From: Osedax symbiont Rs1 | Lineage (GTDB): Bacteria > Pseudomonadota > Gammaproteobacteria > Pseudomonadales > Balneatricaceae | Length of the DNA stretch: 48,622 bases | Assembly: GCA_000416275.1 (NCBI GenBank) | Contig: ASZJ01000016.1 | Span: 5,935 to 54,556, forward strand | Reading direction: 5' to 3' | Shown: in pieces, positions 25,905 to 35,285 of the stretch | How the letters are laid out: every line of letters starts with the position of its first letter | Position numbering within the stretch: the first letter of the stretch is position 1 | The notes under the pieces: model-generated | What the model was told of the DNA's origin: nothing | Seen by the model: only the letters and a program-made list of their open reading frames with translations | Database searches by the model: none | Translations under genes and position numbers: made by a program

Positions 25905-26615
25905 TTAGTCCTTTCTTAAACTGGTCAGATATTGACGACGAATTTGATTAATTCTGCCATAGGCTTGCATCTGCAGCAAAATTTTATTGATTTCAGATAC
26001 CAATTTTTTGTGTTTTACGTGTAAATAATGAAATAATAGCCGCTCTGCCACTGGCTGGTGGCTGACTTTTATATGGCTGTTTTCCGATTTCCCAAGATAG
26101 CTTAACCCTGCAGTAATACTTGCCACCGCCACTTCCGTTCGCCCCTTATTGAGCATTGCAAACAGGTTTTTTTGATCATCGACAAAGTACACGTCCATGC
26201 CGCTGGTCATCTTTTTTGTATACGCACTACCCGCGGGCATCACAATCGTAAAATCAGCCAAGCTCGGCCAATCCATGATTTCAATGGAGGTTTCTTTGGC
26301 AAAGGTGTGCCAGGAAATTTTTTGGATCGCTTGTGGCACTTGTATCAAGTTGGGGTAGGTATCAGCCAAACCGGCCATGAGCTGCAGCTCTCCATCAACT
26401 TCACCACTATTAGCCATCTTTAATGCTCTAAGGTTAGGGTAAGCGGCAAACTTTAGATCTATACCCAATTTATGATATGCCTCTGATAATACTTCCCTGC
26501 TGACTGGCACTAGTAAATCATGCTCGATGTACGCTATCGTCAGGGTTTGCGCTGACGCTTGCAGCGAGCAAATGCTCAAGCCTGTTATAAGGAAAAACTT
26601 CACTGCCAGCTTCAT
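25905..26615 (-). CDS. Periplasmic solute-binding protein (ABC transporter SBP family 3-like)
   Basis: This 236-residue protein has a clear signal peptide (MKLAVKFFLITGLSICSLQASAQ, cut after Ala-Gln near 22) and a bilobed periplasmic binding fold: an N-terminal LTIAYIEHDLLVPVSREVLSEAY segment and IVMPAGSAYTKKM. No membrane permease or ATPase is adjacent. In marine gammaproteobacteria such orphan proteins are common and many are of unknown use; some may act as sensors. The ligand cannot be predicted. It is monocistronic, between two repeat-rich spaces. Confidence 0.75.
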   Translation of the reverse strand: MKLAVKFFLITGLSICSLQASAQTLTIAYIEHDLLVPVSREVLSEAYHKLGIDLKFAAYPNLRALKMANSGEVDGELQLMAGLADTYPNLIQVPQAIQKISWHTFAKETSIEIMDWPSLADFTIVMPAGSAYTKKMTSGMDVYFVDDQKNLFAMLNKGRTEVAVASITAGLSYLGKSENSHIKVSHQPVAERLLFHYLHVKHKKLVSEINKILLQMQAYGRINQIRRQYLTSLRKD

Positions 26616-27099
26616 TAACGCACCTATCCATGCAAAGCTATTCGACTATCTGCGCGTACATTGAATACAAATATTTTAGAATAAACTTCTATCATATAAA
26701 ATCAGCTATTTGCTATTCCATATAGGGTAGTTCAGAGCAGCGAAAATTGCCAAATTATGGCGGATAAATAGATAGGGACCTCTGCATAACTAACCCGGAG
26801 GGTATGATAACTGCGCTCGGTAATACGGTGTTAAAAACCGGCTCAACATGCTCATTTACACCAGTAATACCGATAAAGAATGGCACACTAACTCCACTAT
26901 CTCGCCGATTTTCGCCTGGTCTTACCTTCACTCGCAACGTTATGCAGAAGTCTCAAATAAATTGTTCTTTAATTCGCAGCTGTTCCCCCTCACTTGCGAT
27001 TAGCACTCTGGTGAGTGTTCTAATTTGTGATAGGTAAGGTTGCAGTAGCATTTCTAGTATCTGTCGCTGTAACTAATCAGTGTTCGAGCGGCCCGCCTG
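26616..27099. other. Intergenic region between zapE and the solute-binding protein gene
   Basis: It contains a family B copy (26775-26954). The region 26616-26774 should hold the promoter of the solute-binding protein gene. 26955-27099, just past the zapE stop, shows no clear terminator. Confidence 0.55.
26775..26954. repeat. Family B repeat, copy B4
   Basis: The 180-bp copy runs from GGGACCTCTGCATAAC to GTTATGCAGAAGTCTC. Like B1, it lacks the roughly 20-bp internal partial duplication (the extra GGCACACTG segment) seen in B2 and B3, which gives two size classes in this family. Confidence 0.85.
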
Positions 27100-28245
27100 T
27101 TAGTCTGATTTAGATTTTAGATAAGTACTCCCCTGCATCTCAATAATCCGGCTATAGGTTCGCTCAAATTCGAAGACTACTCGTCCACCGAGATACAACT
27201 TAGCTAGCTCACAGTGAGCACCGATTATGACCCGTTTGTTTTGATCGTACATTTCATCAATAAAGCTAATGAAACGACGCGCCTCATCATCGCCCTTAGC
27301 GAGAATAAATGGCCGATCCGCTACTTTTTGATTAATATTATAAGTATCTTCTGTGCCCCTCGCCACTTTACGCTCATTGAGCTGCCCACCCATTTGCGGC
27401 ACATCTAACAGATAAATGAATTTAACTATCTCCCCTAACGCTATGTAATCATTAGCACTTCTAGGGCCGACAAATAACTGCGGAAAACTAAAACAATATC
27501 GACCGGCACTTTTAGCTAGACAATTTATCTGTCGTGATTCAATACTCAATGCAATATTTGTCTGTAACGATTCTCCCTGAGAATCATGCAAAAAACGTTG
27601 ATAAAGTAAATTATCGACTAGAGACTGTTGTTGGCAGTCTAGATCATCCACATAGTAATGAGGAAAACCTGCGGCTTTTGCCAGCCGATGATCTTCAGCA
27701 CCCTGCAGGTTAATAATCTGCAGCGAATATTCAAACATCGCAATCGCCGGCAAAAATCTATCGCGCTGTAAGCCATCTTTATATAATTGACTTGGCTCAA
27801 CATTGGAGGTAGTTACCAGCACTAGCCCCTGTTTAAACAACACCGTCATTAGCCTACCCAACAACATCGCATCGGCAATATCTGAGACAAAAAATTCATC
27901 TAAGCAGAGTATTTTATGCTCGCGCAGCAGATCTTTCGCAACCAGTACTAGAGGGTCTCTATTGCCCTGATGATGTTTAAGTCGAAGGTGCAGATACTGC
28001 ATAAAGCGATAGTAGTGCAATCGTTTGGCACGTCCGGCCAACGCCTGATAAAAGCAGTCCATTAGATAAGTTTTACCACGACCCACTTTCCCCCAGAGAT
28101 AGAGGCTCGAATTTGGCTTTAAGCTCCCCTGGGTAATATCTAGATAAAGCTGATTGAGCGCTGCAATAGCAGCGGTTTGGCAAGGGTCACGGCTATGGCC
28201 ATTTTCGGCGATATCACGATCATAGAGTTGCTGGGGAGTTGGCAT
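27100..28245 (-). CDS. zapE: Cell division ATPase ZapE (AFG1-like)
   Basis: This is an ATPase associated with the Z-ring and, in the AFG1 family, with membrane protein quality control. The 381 residues include Walker A GKVGRGKT (52-59), Walker B ILCLDEFFVSD (about 111-121), a sensor region VTTSNVEPSQLYKDGLQRDRFLPAI, and the C-terminal segment RRFISFIDEMYDQNKRVI. These are diagnostic for ZapE/AFG1. It is downstream of slyD on the same strand, separated by a 15-bp-stem hairpin. No unusual features. Confidence 0.93.
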   Translation of the reverse strand: MPTPQQLYDRDIAENGHSRDPCQTAAIAALNQLYLDITQGSLKPNSSLYLWGKVGRGKTYLMDCFYQALAGRAKRLHYYRFMQYLHLRLKHHQGNRDPLVLVAKDLLREHKILCLDEFFVSDIADAMLLGRLMTVLFKQGLVLVTTSNVEPSQLYKDGLQRDRFLPAIAMFEYSLQIINLQGAEDHRLAKAAGFPHYYVDDLDCQQQSLVDNLLYQRFLHDSQGESLQTNIALSIESRQINCLAKSAGRYCFSFPQLFVGPRSANDYIALGEIVKFIYLLDVPQMGGQLNERKVARGTEDTYNINQKVADRPFILAKGDDEARRFISFIDEMYDQNKRVIIGAHCELAKLYLGGRVVFEFERTYSRIIEMQGSTYLKSKSD

Positions 28246-28405
28246 TGGGCTTCCTAGTATGGCTTAAAACCATCGACAGTCAGATCCAGCAGTGACTTTT
28301 TAAGGACTATAAACAATAGCTGCTATCTCTTGGTACTTTTGATTAGAGTCGCTATTTTATCGCTAGCTAGCTCTGAGTACCGAGACCGAGCTGATAGATA
28401 TTTTA

Positions 28406-28448
28406 CACTGAGTATAGAGCCACTCTAACGAGCGCTCTATACTCAGTG
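28406..28448 (-). terminator. Hairpin between slyD and zapE
   Basis: CACTGAGTATAGAGC and GCTCTATACTCAGTG form a perfect 15-bp stem with a 13-base loop, 40 bp past the slyD stop. It is followed on the minus strand by TAAAATATC rather than a run of T, so it may be a weak terminator, an mRNA-stabilising hairpin or another small repeat. Confidence 0.5.
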
Positions 28449-28487
28449 GCTATAGACCTAAGGCCTATATAGATGAGGAGCAATTAT

Positions 28488-28970
28488 TTAATGATGATGG
28501 CCGCCAGCTCCATGAGCATGCTTGTGGGATATTTCATCGGCAGTCGCGGCACGTACATCAATCACTTCCATGTCAAAAATTAGCGTTTTTCCGGCAAAGG
28601 GATGATTGGTGTCCACTGTCACCATAAAACGGCCCATCTTGAGTACGGTCACTTGGTGCTGTCCCCGATCGGTATTTACCGTGGCAACCATACCCGGGCG
28701 CCATTTTTTAGCGCCTTGCAAATGCTTGAGTGGGATTTTCATCTCGGCGTTTTCACGGGGCATTCCATAAGCGTCTGCAGGCGCTAAAGTAACAGATACT
28801 TGATCGCCTTTGACATGCCCATGCAGTGCTTTTTCGACCCCTGCCAACATGTTATTGTGGCCCTGCAAGTAAGCGATGGGCTGATCGGTATTGGTCTCTT
28901 CTAAAATAGAGCCATCGGTATCTTTAATTATATAGTTAAAATGAATGACGGTATCATTGCTAATTTTCAT
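28488..28970 (-). CDS. slyD: FKBP-type peptidyl-prolyl isomerase SlyD
   Basis: This is a cytosolic prolyl isomerase and chaperone with a metal-binding tail that helps nickel delivery. The 160 residues comprise an FKBP half with the inserted chaperone flap (GVEKALHGHVKGDQVSVTLAPADAYG is split around residues 45-75) and a histidine-rich C-terminus, HKHAHGAGGHHH. The tail is shorter than that of E. coli SlyD. The frame is open to 29048, but the first 26 codons upstream come from a family A repeat. The ATG at 28970 has an AGGA site and begins MKISNDTVIHFNY, as in the family. Confidence 0.93.
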   Translation of the reverse strand: MKISNDTVIHFNYIIKDTDGSILEETNTDQPIAYLQGHNNMLAGVEKALHGHVKGDQVSVTLAPADAYGMPRENAEMKIPLKHLQGAKKWRPGMVATVNTDRGQHQVTVLKMGRFMVTVDTNHPFAGKTLIFDMEVIDVRAATADEISHKHAHGAGGHHH

Positions 28971-28999
28971 GTACTTATCCTGAGCGGAATTAATGTTAA

Positions 29000-29067
29000 C
29001 CTGAATCAGTGACTTCACTGCAGCACATAGCGCAAGCTCTTGATTCACTTTGAAGTCACGGATTCAG
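29000..29067. repeat. Family A repeat, short 68-bp derivative (A10)
   Basis: It begins CCTGAATCAGTGACTTCACT and ends TTTGAAGTCACGGATTCAG. Compared with the 160-bp copies, about 92 bp are missing between two ATTC tetramers, so recombination or slippage at ATTC may have made it. It lies 29 bp upstream of the slyD start and would be in its promoter or leader. Confidence 0.8.
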
Positions 29068-29124
29068 AATTAAGGAATGAGACTCGCGCCGGTGCAATAG
29101 ACGCGAGTCGATAACAGCTGGCTA

Positions 29125-32064
29125 TTACAGCGTAATAACAGTAAAGCTAGCACCCAAAGACTCAGCGCCTTGGCTATTAGTCACCACCGCTATACTGGCC
29201 TTTTCCGGTTTGAGGTAGGTGGCAGCCACGCGTTGTAAATCGGCAATACTTACCTGTAAAATTTTAGCTCTAAAGGCTCGACGCTGCTCGGGATTGCGAC
29301 CGAATAATTGCGCGTGATAGGCTTGTTTGGCCTCACCCGCCGGAGATCCCGGTTTATCGATAGAACTCACTACCCCTAAAATCGCTTCACTGAGTTTCTT
29401 GTCGTCGTGAGTTGTATTCGCCAGCCAGTTTAAAGCATCGTCAAAATCGGCGAGGGTCTCTAACAATCGGGGGTCTCGGTAGGAGAAAAAGCGGAACACT
29501 GCATCGGCGTTGTCCTGCCCTGCCCCCGAGCCGTAGGCTCCACCTTGTTCACGAATAGCACGATGCAAATAGCCATTGCGCAAGAAGTCTCCCAACACTG
29601 ATAGCGCCGCTGCATCTTCGTGATCAACAGAGACTGTCGCGTAAGCTTTAGCACTAAAGTTTACCTGGGTGCTAGTCACCCATGCTTGTTTTACTGTCTG
29701 CCGCGTCGGCGCTAAGCTAAAGTTAGCATTTTCACCGCTGGCAGGCTCTTGCCAAAGGGAGTTTAACGTCGCTATCAACGACTCTTTTAATTCCGGCTCT
29801 GCGACTAATAAAAATTGTCTTGGTGCCGTTTTTAGTTTGTTGTGCATGCCTTGCAAGGTTTTAGCTAAAGCTTCAAGGGCGGCATCATCGGCCAAGCTAT
29901 CATCGAGTAATTTCACTGCTTTAATGCTTTCTAAGCCGCGATTTTGATGTGCAAGTAGTGCACTCGGTGCCAGTTGAGCACTCGCCGCCATCATTGCCAA
30001 GCTGTGACCGCTACCGGTAATACTCTGCTCTTTACGACTGCGCTGTTGCGCGACAATTTCACGAATCCTAGAAAGCTCATCAAAGCGACTCTCCAGCAAT
30101 GTCTCTTTAACCAATTTAAGCACCGCATCTTGGTGAGCGTTTAAGCCCTTTCCCGATACGACGAAAAATCCTGTGACACTCTGCTCATCACTAACCGAGG
30201 CGCGCACTGATGAATAGCCGCTAATACCACCGGTAACTTGCGCTAAATACTGCTGATTTTCTTGATAACTGCGATCGGCGCAACCTAACTCACTCATGCA
30301 GGTACTAAACAGCGGCAACAGTTGTTTTTCAGCGTCACTAAACTCAGGTAACTCGACAATCACTTGCTGGTAGACGAGACCGTTAGTGCCTTGCCCATAC
30401 CAATCTAAAGGTTGCTCAGCTATTGCCAGGCGCTCGCCACGGGCAATAAACTGCTCGGCGGGCACATCGGCTAAAGTCACTTCTGGCAAAATACTTTCAT
30501 CGTCAACTTGGGTTTGTCGCGCTTCGAGAGCCGCCGCTTGGTCAACTATATCCTGACGCTGCTGCTCGCTCATTTGATCGCGCAGTTTAAGCAATTTTTG
30601 CTCGTCAGCTAGCGCGCGCAGTTTCTCAAGATTTTTATCTGGGCGCAGTGTTAAGCGCACGAAATGCGGGTTATCTAACAGCAAGCTTCTGACTAATTTA
30701 GAAATAAAGCGCGGATCTTTAATCGCTTCGCGCAGCTCTTCCAATACCGGATCTAAATTCAGCAGCGCGATCGGATCACCCCGATGAATAGCGCTCGACA
30801 TTGAAGCCATGATTAAATTTAATCCGTAGGGATAGCCATCGCCACTGATTTCACGCTGGCCCAGCTCCAACTGATGCAATTGAGCTTCTACCACTTCCTG
30901 GCTGACACCTTCTTTTTCTACTTTTTCTAATACTTCAAAAACTAGCTTTTCAAATGCTTCCGCCTGCTCCGGCTCCGATCCCTCGAGACCACACATAAAG
31001 GACATTTCGCGGTTGGAATCTTCCAGGCCACAAAGCGGTGAAGGCGCTTTTCCTAAGTCGCTTGATTCAAGCGCAAACCTGAGCGGCGAGGCTGAATTAT
31101 CCAACAACACTCTAGATAACAAATGCGCTTCAAGCTGTTGTTTTAAATCAATTGATTGCCCCAGCAACCAACCCATCACATGGTGGGTTTTCGCGGTTAT
31201 ATGCTCTTCATCAAGATTGTACGACTCTTCAACGCGCAGCGGAGCAAAGTAGCGTTTCTCGTCGGCAACAGCGACATGGATATCTAATTTTTTGAAATCT
31301 CGCAACGCATTCTCTTCAAAGCGCTGCTGTAGATCAGCGGCGGGGATATTACCAAAGGTCATGAATATTGCGTTACTTGGATGGTAGTGGCTTTTGTAAA
31401 AGCTGGTTAGCTGCTCATAGGTGAGATCGGTAATAGATTCGGGATTACCCCCTGAGTTGAAATGATAAGTTTGGGTAGGAAACAAATGCTTGGAAAAAGT
31501 CTGCCACAGCGTGGAGACAGCAGAGCTCATAGCCCCTTTCATTTCATTGTATACTATTCCCTTGTATTCTAGCGCCGAACTAGTGTCGCCTTTTTCTTTA
31601 AATTCAACCCTGTGACCTTCCTGGGCAAAATCTAGTTCATCTAATCGCGAGTGGAAAGTAGCGTCCAGATACACATCCAAAAGGTTGTAATAGTCTTTTT
31701 CGTTTTGGCTGGCAAAAGGGTAGGCTGTCCAGTCTGAACTGGTAAACGCATTCATAAAAGTATTGAGTGAGCGCCTAGTCATCATAAAGAATGGATCGCG
31801 AACCGGATATTTATCACTGCCGCAAAGTGCTGTATGTTCTAGCACATGGGCCACGCCAGTGGAATCCATTGGCACAGTTCTAAAGGCGACTAAAAATACA
31901 TTTTCTTGTTGCTCTGCCGCTATATGATAGTGCATTGCACCGGTTTCTCTGTGGCGAAACTCTTGCATGGTGACATTGAGTGAATCAATTTTTTGCTGGC
32001 GCATAAACTCAAAGCTTGAATGGCATGTAGTAGCAGGACTCGTGGCGCTATTAACTTTTGACAT
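29125..32064 (-). CDS. M16C zinc metallopeptidase (presequence protease-like)
   Basis: This is a large inverzincin peptidase of 979 residues, the size of PreP/Cym1 enzymes, which degrade short peptides in a closed chamber. The inverted zinc motif HxxEH is HVLEH (H73, E76, H77), in the context GVAHVLEHTALCGSDKYPVRDPF (split). The distal glutamate ligand lies in the EGHRVEF segment near residue 150. The C-terminal half is the inactive M16C-associated domain, with the YG-rich GAYGSGAG loop near 855. It has no signal peptide, so it is probably cytosolic. It is monocistronic. The substrate in bacteria is not well defined. Confidence 0.92.
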   Translation of the reverse strand: MSKVNSATSPATTCHSSFEFMRQQKIDSLNVTMQEFRHRETGAMHYHIAAEQQENVFLVAFRTVPMDSTGVAHVLEHTALCGSDKYPVRDPFFMMTRRSLNTFMNAFTSSDWTAYPFASQNEKDYYNLLDVYLDATFHSRLDELDFAQEGHRVEFKEKGDTSSALEYKGIVYNEMKGAMSSAVSTLWQTFSKHLFPTQTYHFNSGGNPESITDLTYEQLTSFYKSHYHPSNAIFMTFGNIPAADLQQRFEENALRDFKKLDIHVAVADEKRYFAPLRVEESYNLDEEHITAKTHHVMGWLLGQSIDLKQQLEAHLLSRVLLDNSASPLRFALESSDLGKAPSPLCGLEDSNREMSFMCGLEGSEPEQAEAFEKLVFEVLEKVEKEGVSQEVVEAQLHQLELGQREISGDGYPYGLNLIMASMSSAIHRGDPIALLNLDPVLEELREAIKDPRFISKLVRSLLLDNPHFVRLTLRPDKNLEKLRALADEQKLLKLRDQMSEQQRQDIVDQAAALEARQTQVDDESILPEVTLADVPAEQFIARGERLAIAEQPLDWYGQGTNGLVYQQVIVELPEFSDAEKQLLPLFSTCMSELGCADRSYQENQQYLAQVTGGISGYSSVRASVSDEQSVTGFFVVSGKGLNAHQDAVLKLVKETLLESRFDELSRIREIVAQQRSRKEQSITGSGHSLAMMAASAQLAPSALLAHQNRGLESIKAVKLLDDSLADDAALEALAKTLQGMHNKLKTAPRQFLLVAEPELKESLIATLNSLWQEPASGENANFSLAPTRQTVKQAWVTSTQVNFSAKAYATVSVDHEDAAALSVLGDFLRNGYLHRAIREQGGAYGSGAGQDNADAVFRFFSYRDPRLLETLADFDDALNWLANTTHDDKKLSEAILGVVSSIDKPGSPAGEAKQAYHAQLFGRNPEQRRAFRAKILQVSIADLQRVAATYLKPEKASIAVVTNSQGAESLGASFTVITL

Positions 32065-32090
32065 GTATGAATAATTCCCAAGTGAACCCG

Positions 32091-32105
32091 AAGCACTGAT
32101 TCAGG
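32091..32105. repeat. Family A repeat, solo terminal remnant
   Basis: GAAGCACTGATTCAGG matches only the last 15 bp or so of family A and is followed by TATAA as in several copies. It lies 27 bp upstream of the M16C peptidase start. It is too short to be certain. Confidence 0.35.
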
Positions 32106-32327
32106 TATAAAGTAGCTAAAACCTTAGCCTATTGATGATATCGAGCTAAGGCAGGTAAAAATATCAGTAATTAAAATTAAACGATTAAATGATGCGCCGC
32201 ATTGTAACGTTTTAGCGGTTGATAAGCACCTACAAGCCGATCTTGTGCATAGTTTTGTTGAACTGTGACCAGGGTTTACTGCAGTACTACTGTAATTCAA
32301 GCTCGCTAGCACTCGCCCAGTTAATCG

Positions 32328-33608
32328 TTATTTGTTGCGCCTAGCGAGCTCAGGTAATGGCCCTTCCATGCCCATCGCAAAGCCCATCACCTTCTTTTTA
32401 GCCAGCGGGAAATTTCCCGCTAAGCCTAAACCAATATTGCGCAATATTTTAAGAGGCCCTAAATCATTACTAAAAACCCGATAAAAGCTATCCATTAATT
32501 GCATCACTAGCAAATTGTGCCGACGGCGCTTTAGCTGGTAGTCAGCCAGTACTTTAAGCGAGCCAATATCATCATCGGTACTATTTGCATATTCATCTGC
32601 ACTGCTAACCTCATCGCCAATTACCGCTAGTATGGTTTGTGCCAATTGCGCGGCATCTAGCAAGCCAATATTGACTCCCTGCCCCGCCAGTGGATGAATC
32701 ATGTGTGCTGCGTCGCCGATCAAGGCCAGCCCTTCCTGCACATACTGTTGGGCATGCTGACGTTTTAAAGGAAAGGCAGCTTTGGCTAACACTGTATGCA
32801 CTGTTTTTAAACAATCGGGAAAACTCGCCGTTAAAGCCGCTAAAAACTCTGACTCATCTAAGGCCAATAGCTGTTTGATCCGATCGGGAGCGTTGTACCA
32901 AACTAAAGACGCACTATCCCCGGTCAGTGGCAAAAACGCCAGGGGCCCGCTCGGGGTAAATTGCTGCCAGGTAATGTCTTGCTGTTCAGCGAGCATCTGC
33001 ACACTAATCACTAGGGCACTCTGCTGATAATCCCAACTGTGAATCCCGATCCCCGCGGCACTGCGCACTTTAGAATTACCGCCATCGGCCCCGACCAGTA
33101 ATTTGGCAATCAATTGCTTGCCGTCAGCCAACTCAATTAAACTGGCTCCCGGCTGGTAATCGATATCAACGGTGTTTTGATTAAATAAAGTAATGTTCTG
33201 CGCGCTATTGATTCGCTCTAACAAAGCCAATTGAATCACTCTATTCTCAACGATATGACCTAAGTAATCGACACTTTTTCCGACTCCCTCCCCCTGAGAA
33301 AGGCCCAGCTCAGCACTATCAAACAGTATCGCCGCCCGATCTTCATCCAATTCCCAGGTTTTAAGGCGTCGATAAACACAGCAGCGCCGACTGCTAATCC
33401 CCTGCCAAGCACCCACATTTTTAAGAATATTTTCAGAGGCTATATTTAACGCAGAAACACGTAAGTCATGCGTTTGATCCGCTGCAAAGGCCTTAGGCAA
33501 ATGGGGCTCCACTATGGCTATTTGCAACTTTGTATCGGCCAGTGCACAAGCTAAAGTAGCCCCAACCATACCACCACCGACTATCACTAGATCAAATTTA
33601 TTTATCAT
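32328..33608 (-). CDS. UbiH/UbiF/VisC-family FAD monooxygenase (ubiquinone hydroxylase)
   Basis: This is a flavin hydroxylase that adds an oxygen to the benzoquinone ring in ubiquinone synthesis. The 426 residues have the N-terminal FAD dinucleotide fold VIVGGGMVGATLA (8-20), the second FAD motif with GD in LALIGDAAHMIHPLAGQGVN near residue 290, and a DG-type motif in LLVGADGGNSKVR. These are the UbiH-family signatures. Which ring position it hydroxylates (UbiH, UbiF or UbiI) cannot be told from motifs. An AAGAGG site precedes the ATG. No other ubi gene is adjacent. Confidence 0.88.
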   Translation of the reverse strand: MINKFDLVIVGGGMVGATLACALADTKLQIAIVEPHLPKAFAADQTHDLRVSALNIASENILKNVGAWQGISSRRCCVYRRLKTWELDEDRAAILFDSAELGLSQGEGVGKSVDYLGHIVENRVIQLALLERINSAQNITLFNQNTVDIDYQPGASLIELADGKQLIAKLLVGADGGNSKVRSAAGIGIHSWDYQQSALVISVQMLAEQQDITWQQFTPSGPLAFLPLTGDSASLVWYNAPDRIKQLLALDESEFLAALTASFPDCLKTVHTVLAKAAFPLKRQHAQQYVQEGLALIGDAAHMIHPLAGQGVNIGLLDAAQLAQTILAVIGDEVSSADEYANSTDDDIGSLKVLADYQLKRRRHNLLVMQLMDSFYRVFSNDLGPLKILRNIGLGLAGNFPLAKKKVMGFAMGMEGPLPELARRNK

Positions 33609-33886
33609 AAGTACCTCTTAATTAGCCGCTGCATTATCCTAGATTCCTTGATTTAGTGCAAAATATTGCTGCGCATATGAAAGTAATAAAAACAGCAACT
33701 AGACAGTCATTGACCAACATCAAACTCACTGCAGACTTGCGCTGATAATTTTAATATCAATAACTTATACTAAGCGCTGCATGGCTGTCACCAATTGAGG
33801 TTAAAATGACCAGTTCTAAGCTTTAAGCTTTAAACTTTGATCTTTAACTTTTAACTAAAATACTGACGATTCTATTGGAGAGAAAG
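33609..33886. other. Divergent intergenic region, UbiH-family gene / thioesterase
   Basis: It should hold two divergent promoters. A low-complexity stretch at about 33817-33858 is built from repeated CTTTAA/CTTTTAA-like units. Nothing else is recognised. Confidence 0.4.
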
Positions 33887-34315
33887 ATGTCAATCTGGAA
33901 AAAACAGTTCGACTTAGCAATGCTCAATAAAAACCGGGAGAACACGCTCATAGAGCATTTAGATATTCAGTTTATCGACTTTGGGGAAGACTATCTCAAA
34001 GCCACAATGCCCGTCAATAATCGCACTCACCAACCTATGGGATTATTGCATGGCGGTGCCTCGGTGGTACTCGCTGAAACTTTAGGTAGCATCGCCGGCA
34101 CACTGGCTTGCCCAGAAGGTTTTGTCTGTGTAGGACTGGAAATAAATGCCAATCATATGCGTGGCGTTAGATCAGGGTTAGTGACAGGTATCACCAAGGC
34201 ACTGCACATTGGTCGAACCACACAGGTTTGGGAGATTAAGATGTTCAATGATAAACAACAGTTGAATTGTATCTCGAGACTTACGCTGAGTGTAATCAAG
34301 TATCCAAAAAAATAA
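33887..34315 (+). CDS. Hotdog-fold acyl-CoA thioesterase (YdiI/MenI-like)
   Basis: This 142-residue PaaI-type hotdog thioesterase hydrolyses acyl-CoA. The motifs THQPMGLLHGGASVVLAETLGSIAG (split, residues 47-71) include H55-GG and the catalytic E64. The line of matches to E. coli YdiI starts at the first residues (IWKKQFDLAMLN, versus IWKR in YdiI) and runs to the C-terminus. YdiI acts on 1,4-dihydroxy-2-naphthoyl-CoA and on benzoyl-CoAs; no menaquinone genes are nearby, so a general role is as likely. The ATG at 33887 has a GGAG site 6 bp before; an earlier TTG in frame at 33875 overlaps that site and is unlikely. Confidence 0.88.
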   Translation: MSIWKKQFDLAMLNKNRENTLIEHLDIQFIDFGEDYLKATMPVNNRTHQPMGLLHGGASVVLAETLGSIAGTLACPEGFVCVGLEINANHMRGVRSGLVTGITKALHIGRTTQVWEIKMFNDKQQLNCISRLTLSVIKYPKK

Positions 34316-34407
34316 GTCACTGAATTTAATCAATTGACGACAGATAGATAGAGGTACGCCACTAGATAGACTGCATAGCTCTTTTGAAATTTAAGCCCAG
34401 CCTGTGA

Positions 34408-35193
34408 TCAAGCTTGGCTTTTACTAAATAGCTGGTAGTAATTTTGCGTACTTAGCTCGGCTAAGGCAGCCACTGATATGCCTTTTAGATCGGCGATGTA
34501 CTGGGCGACTTCAACCACATATTTGGGCTGGTTCTGTCGCCCTCGATAGGGCACTGGCGCTAAATATGGAGCATCTGTTTCGATTAAAATTTTATTTAAA
34601 GGCAGCTGCTTAACCACGGCTTTGAGCTGCGCCGAATTTTTAAAAGTAACGATGCCTGAAATTGAAATCATATAGCCAAGCTCGATCGCCTGCTGAGCCA
34701 TTTCCAAGGTTTCGGTAAAGCAGTGCAACACGCCCGCTGCACGACCTCCATGCATGGCAATTAATTCGATGGTATCTTTCCGCGCATCCCTAGTGTGGAC
34801 TATTACCGGCAAATCTAGTTCGGCCCCCGCTTGCAAATGATTGATAAAACTCTGCTGCTGTAGGTCGCGATGCTCACTGTCGTAGAAATAGTCTAATCCC
34901 GACTCGCCAATCGCGACCACTTTTGGATGCTGCTTGGCGATATCGACCAAGTGAACGACGCTCGCTACATCGTCAATACTTTTGACATGCAGAGGATGTA
35001 CCCCCAGCGACGCATCAATCTGTTTAAATGCCGCTATTTTTTGGTACATACTTTGAAAGTCTTGCAAACTAATGCTGACACACAACATTTTAGCCACTTG
35101 TCTTTGCGCTGCTGAAGCTAACATTTTGGTCAGGCAATGGTCGTATTCAGTCAGATCTAATTTATCTAAGTGACAGTGCGAATCTATAAACAT
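34408..35193 (-). CDS. tatD: TatD-family metal-dependent deoxyribonuclease (YcfH-type)
   Basis: This 261-residue TIM-barrel hydrolase starts MFIDSHCHLD with metal ligands H6 and H8. It has GESGLDYFYD, the VIVHTRDA histidine, HCFTETLEMA and ETDAPYLAPVPYRGRQNQP, the three TatD signatures. The family has metal-dependent DNase activity. Its place after holB and pilZ is the same as in Pseudomonas (the E. coli ycfH position). It is the last gene of the fab-holB block; a 92-bp gap separates it from pilZ. The ribosome site is weak. Confidence 0.92.
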   Translation of the reverse strand: MFIDSHCHLDKLDLTEYDHCLTKMLASAAQRQVAKMLCVSISLQDFQSMYQKIAAFKQIDASLGVHPLHVKSIDDVASVVHLVDIAKQHPKVVAIGESGLDYFYDSEHRDLQQQSFINHLQAGAELDLPVIVHTRDARKDTIELIAMHGGRAAGVLHCFTETLEMAQQAIELGYMISISGIVTFKNSAQLKAVVKQLPLNKILIETDAPYLAPVPYRGRQNQPKYVVEVAQYIADLKGISVAALAELSTQNYYQLFSKSQA

Positions 35194-35285
35194 AATTTTT
35201 CAGGGCTTGTGGGATACAAATAAAAGAAGGCGTAGCTGCGAAAGTATCGACATACGCGGATAATGCCGCTAGCTAGCGAACAAGT

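Noticed and set aside
28971-29048. N-terminal extension of slyD (26 codons)
   Set aside because: These codons run through the spacer and into the end of a family A repeat and do not resemble SlyD. The ATG at 28970 has an AGGA site and matches the family start.
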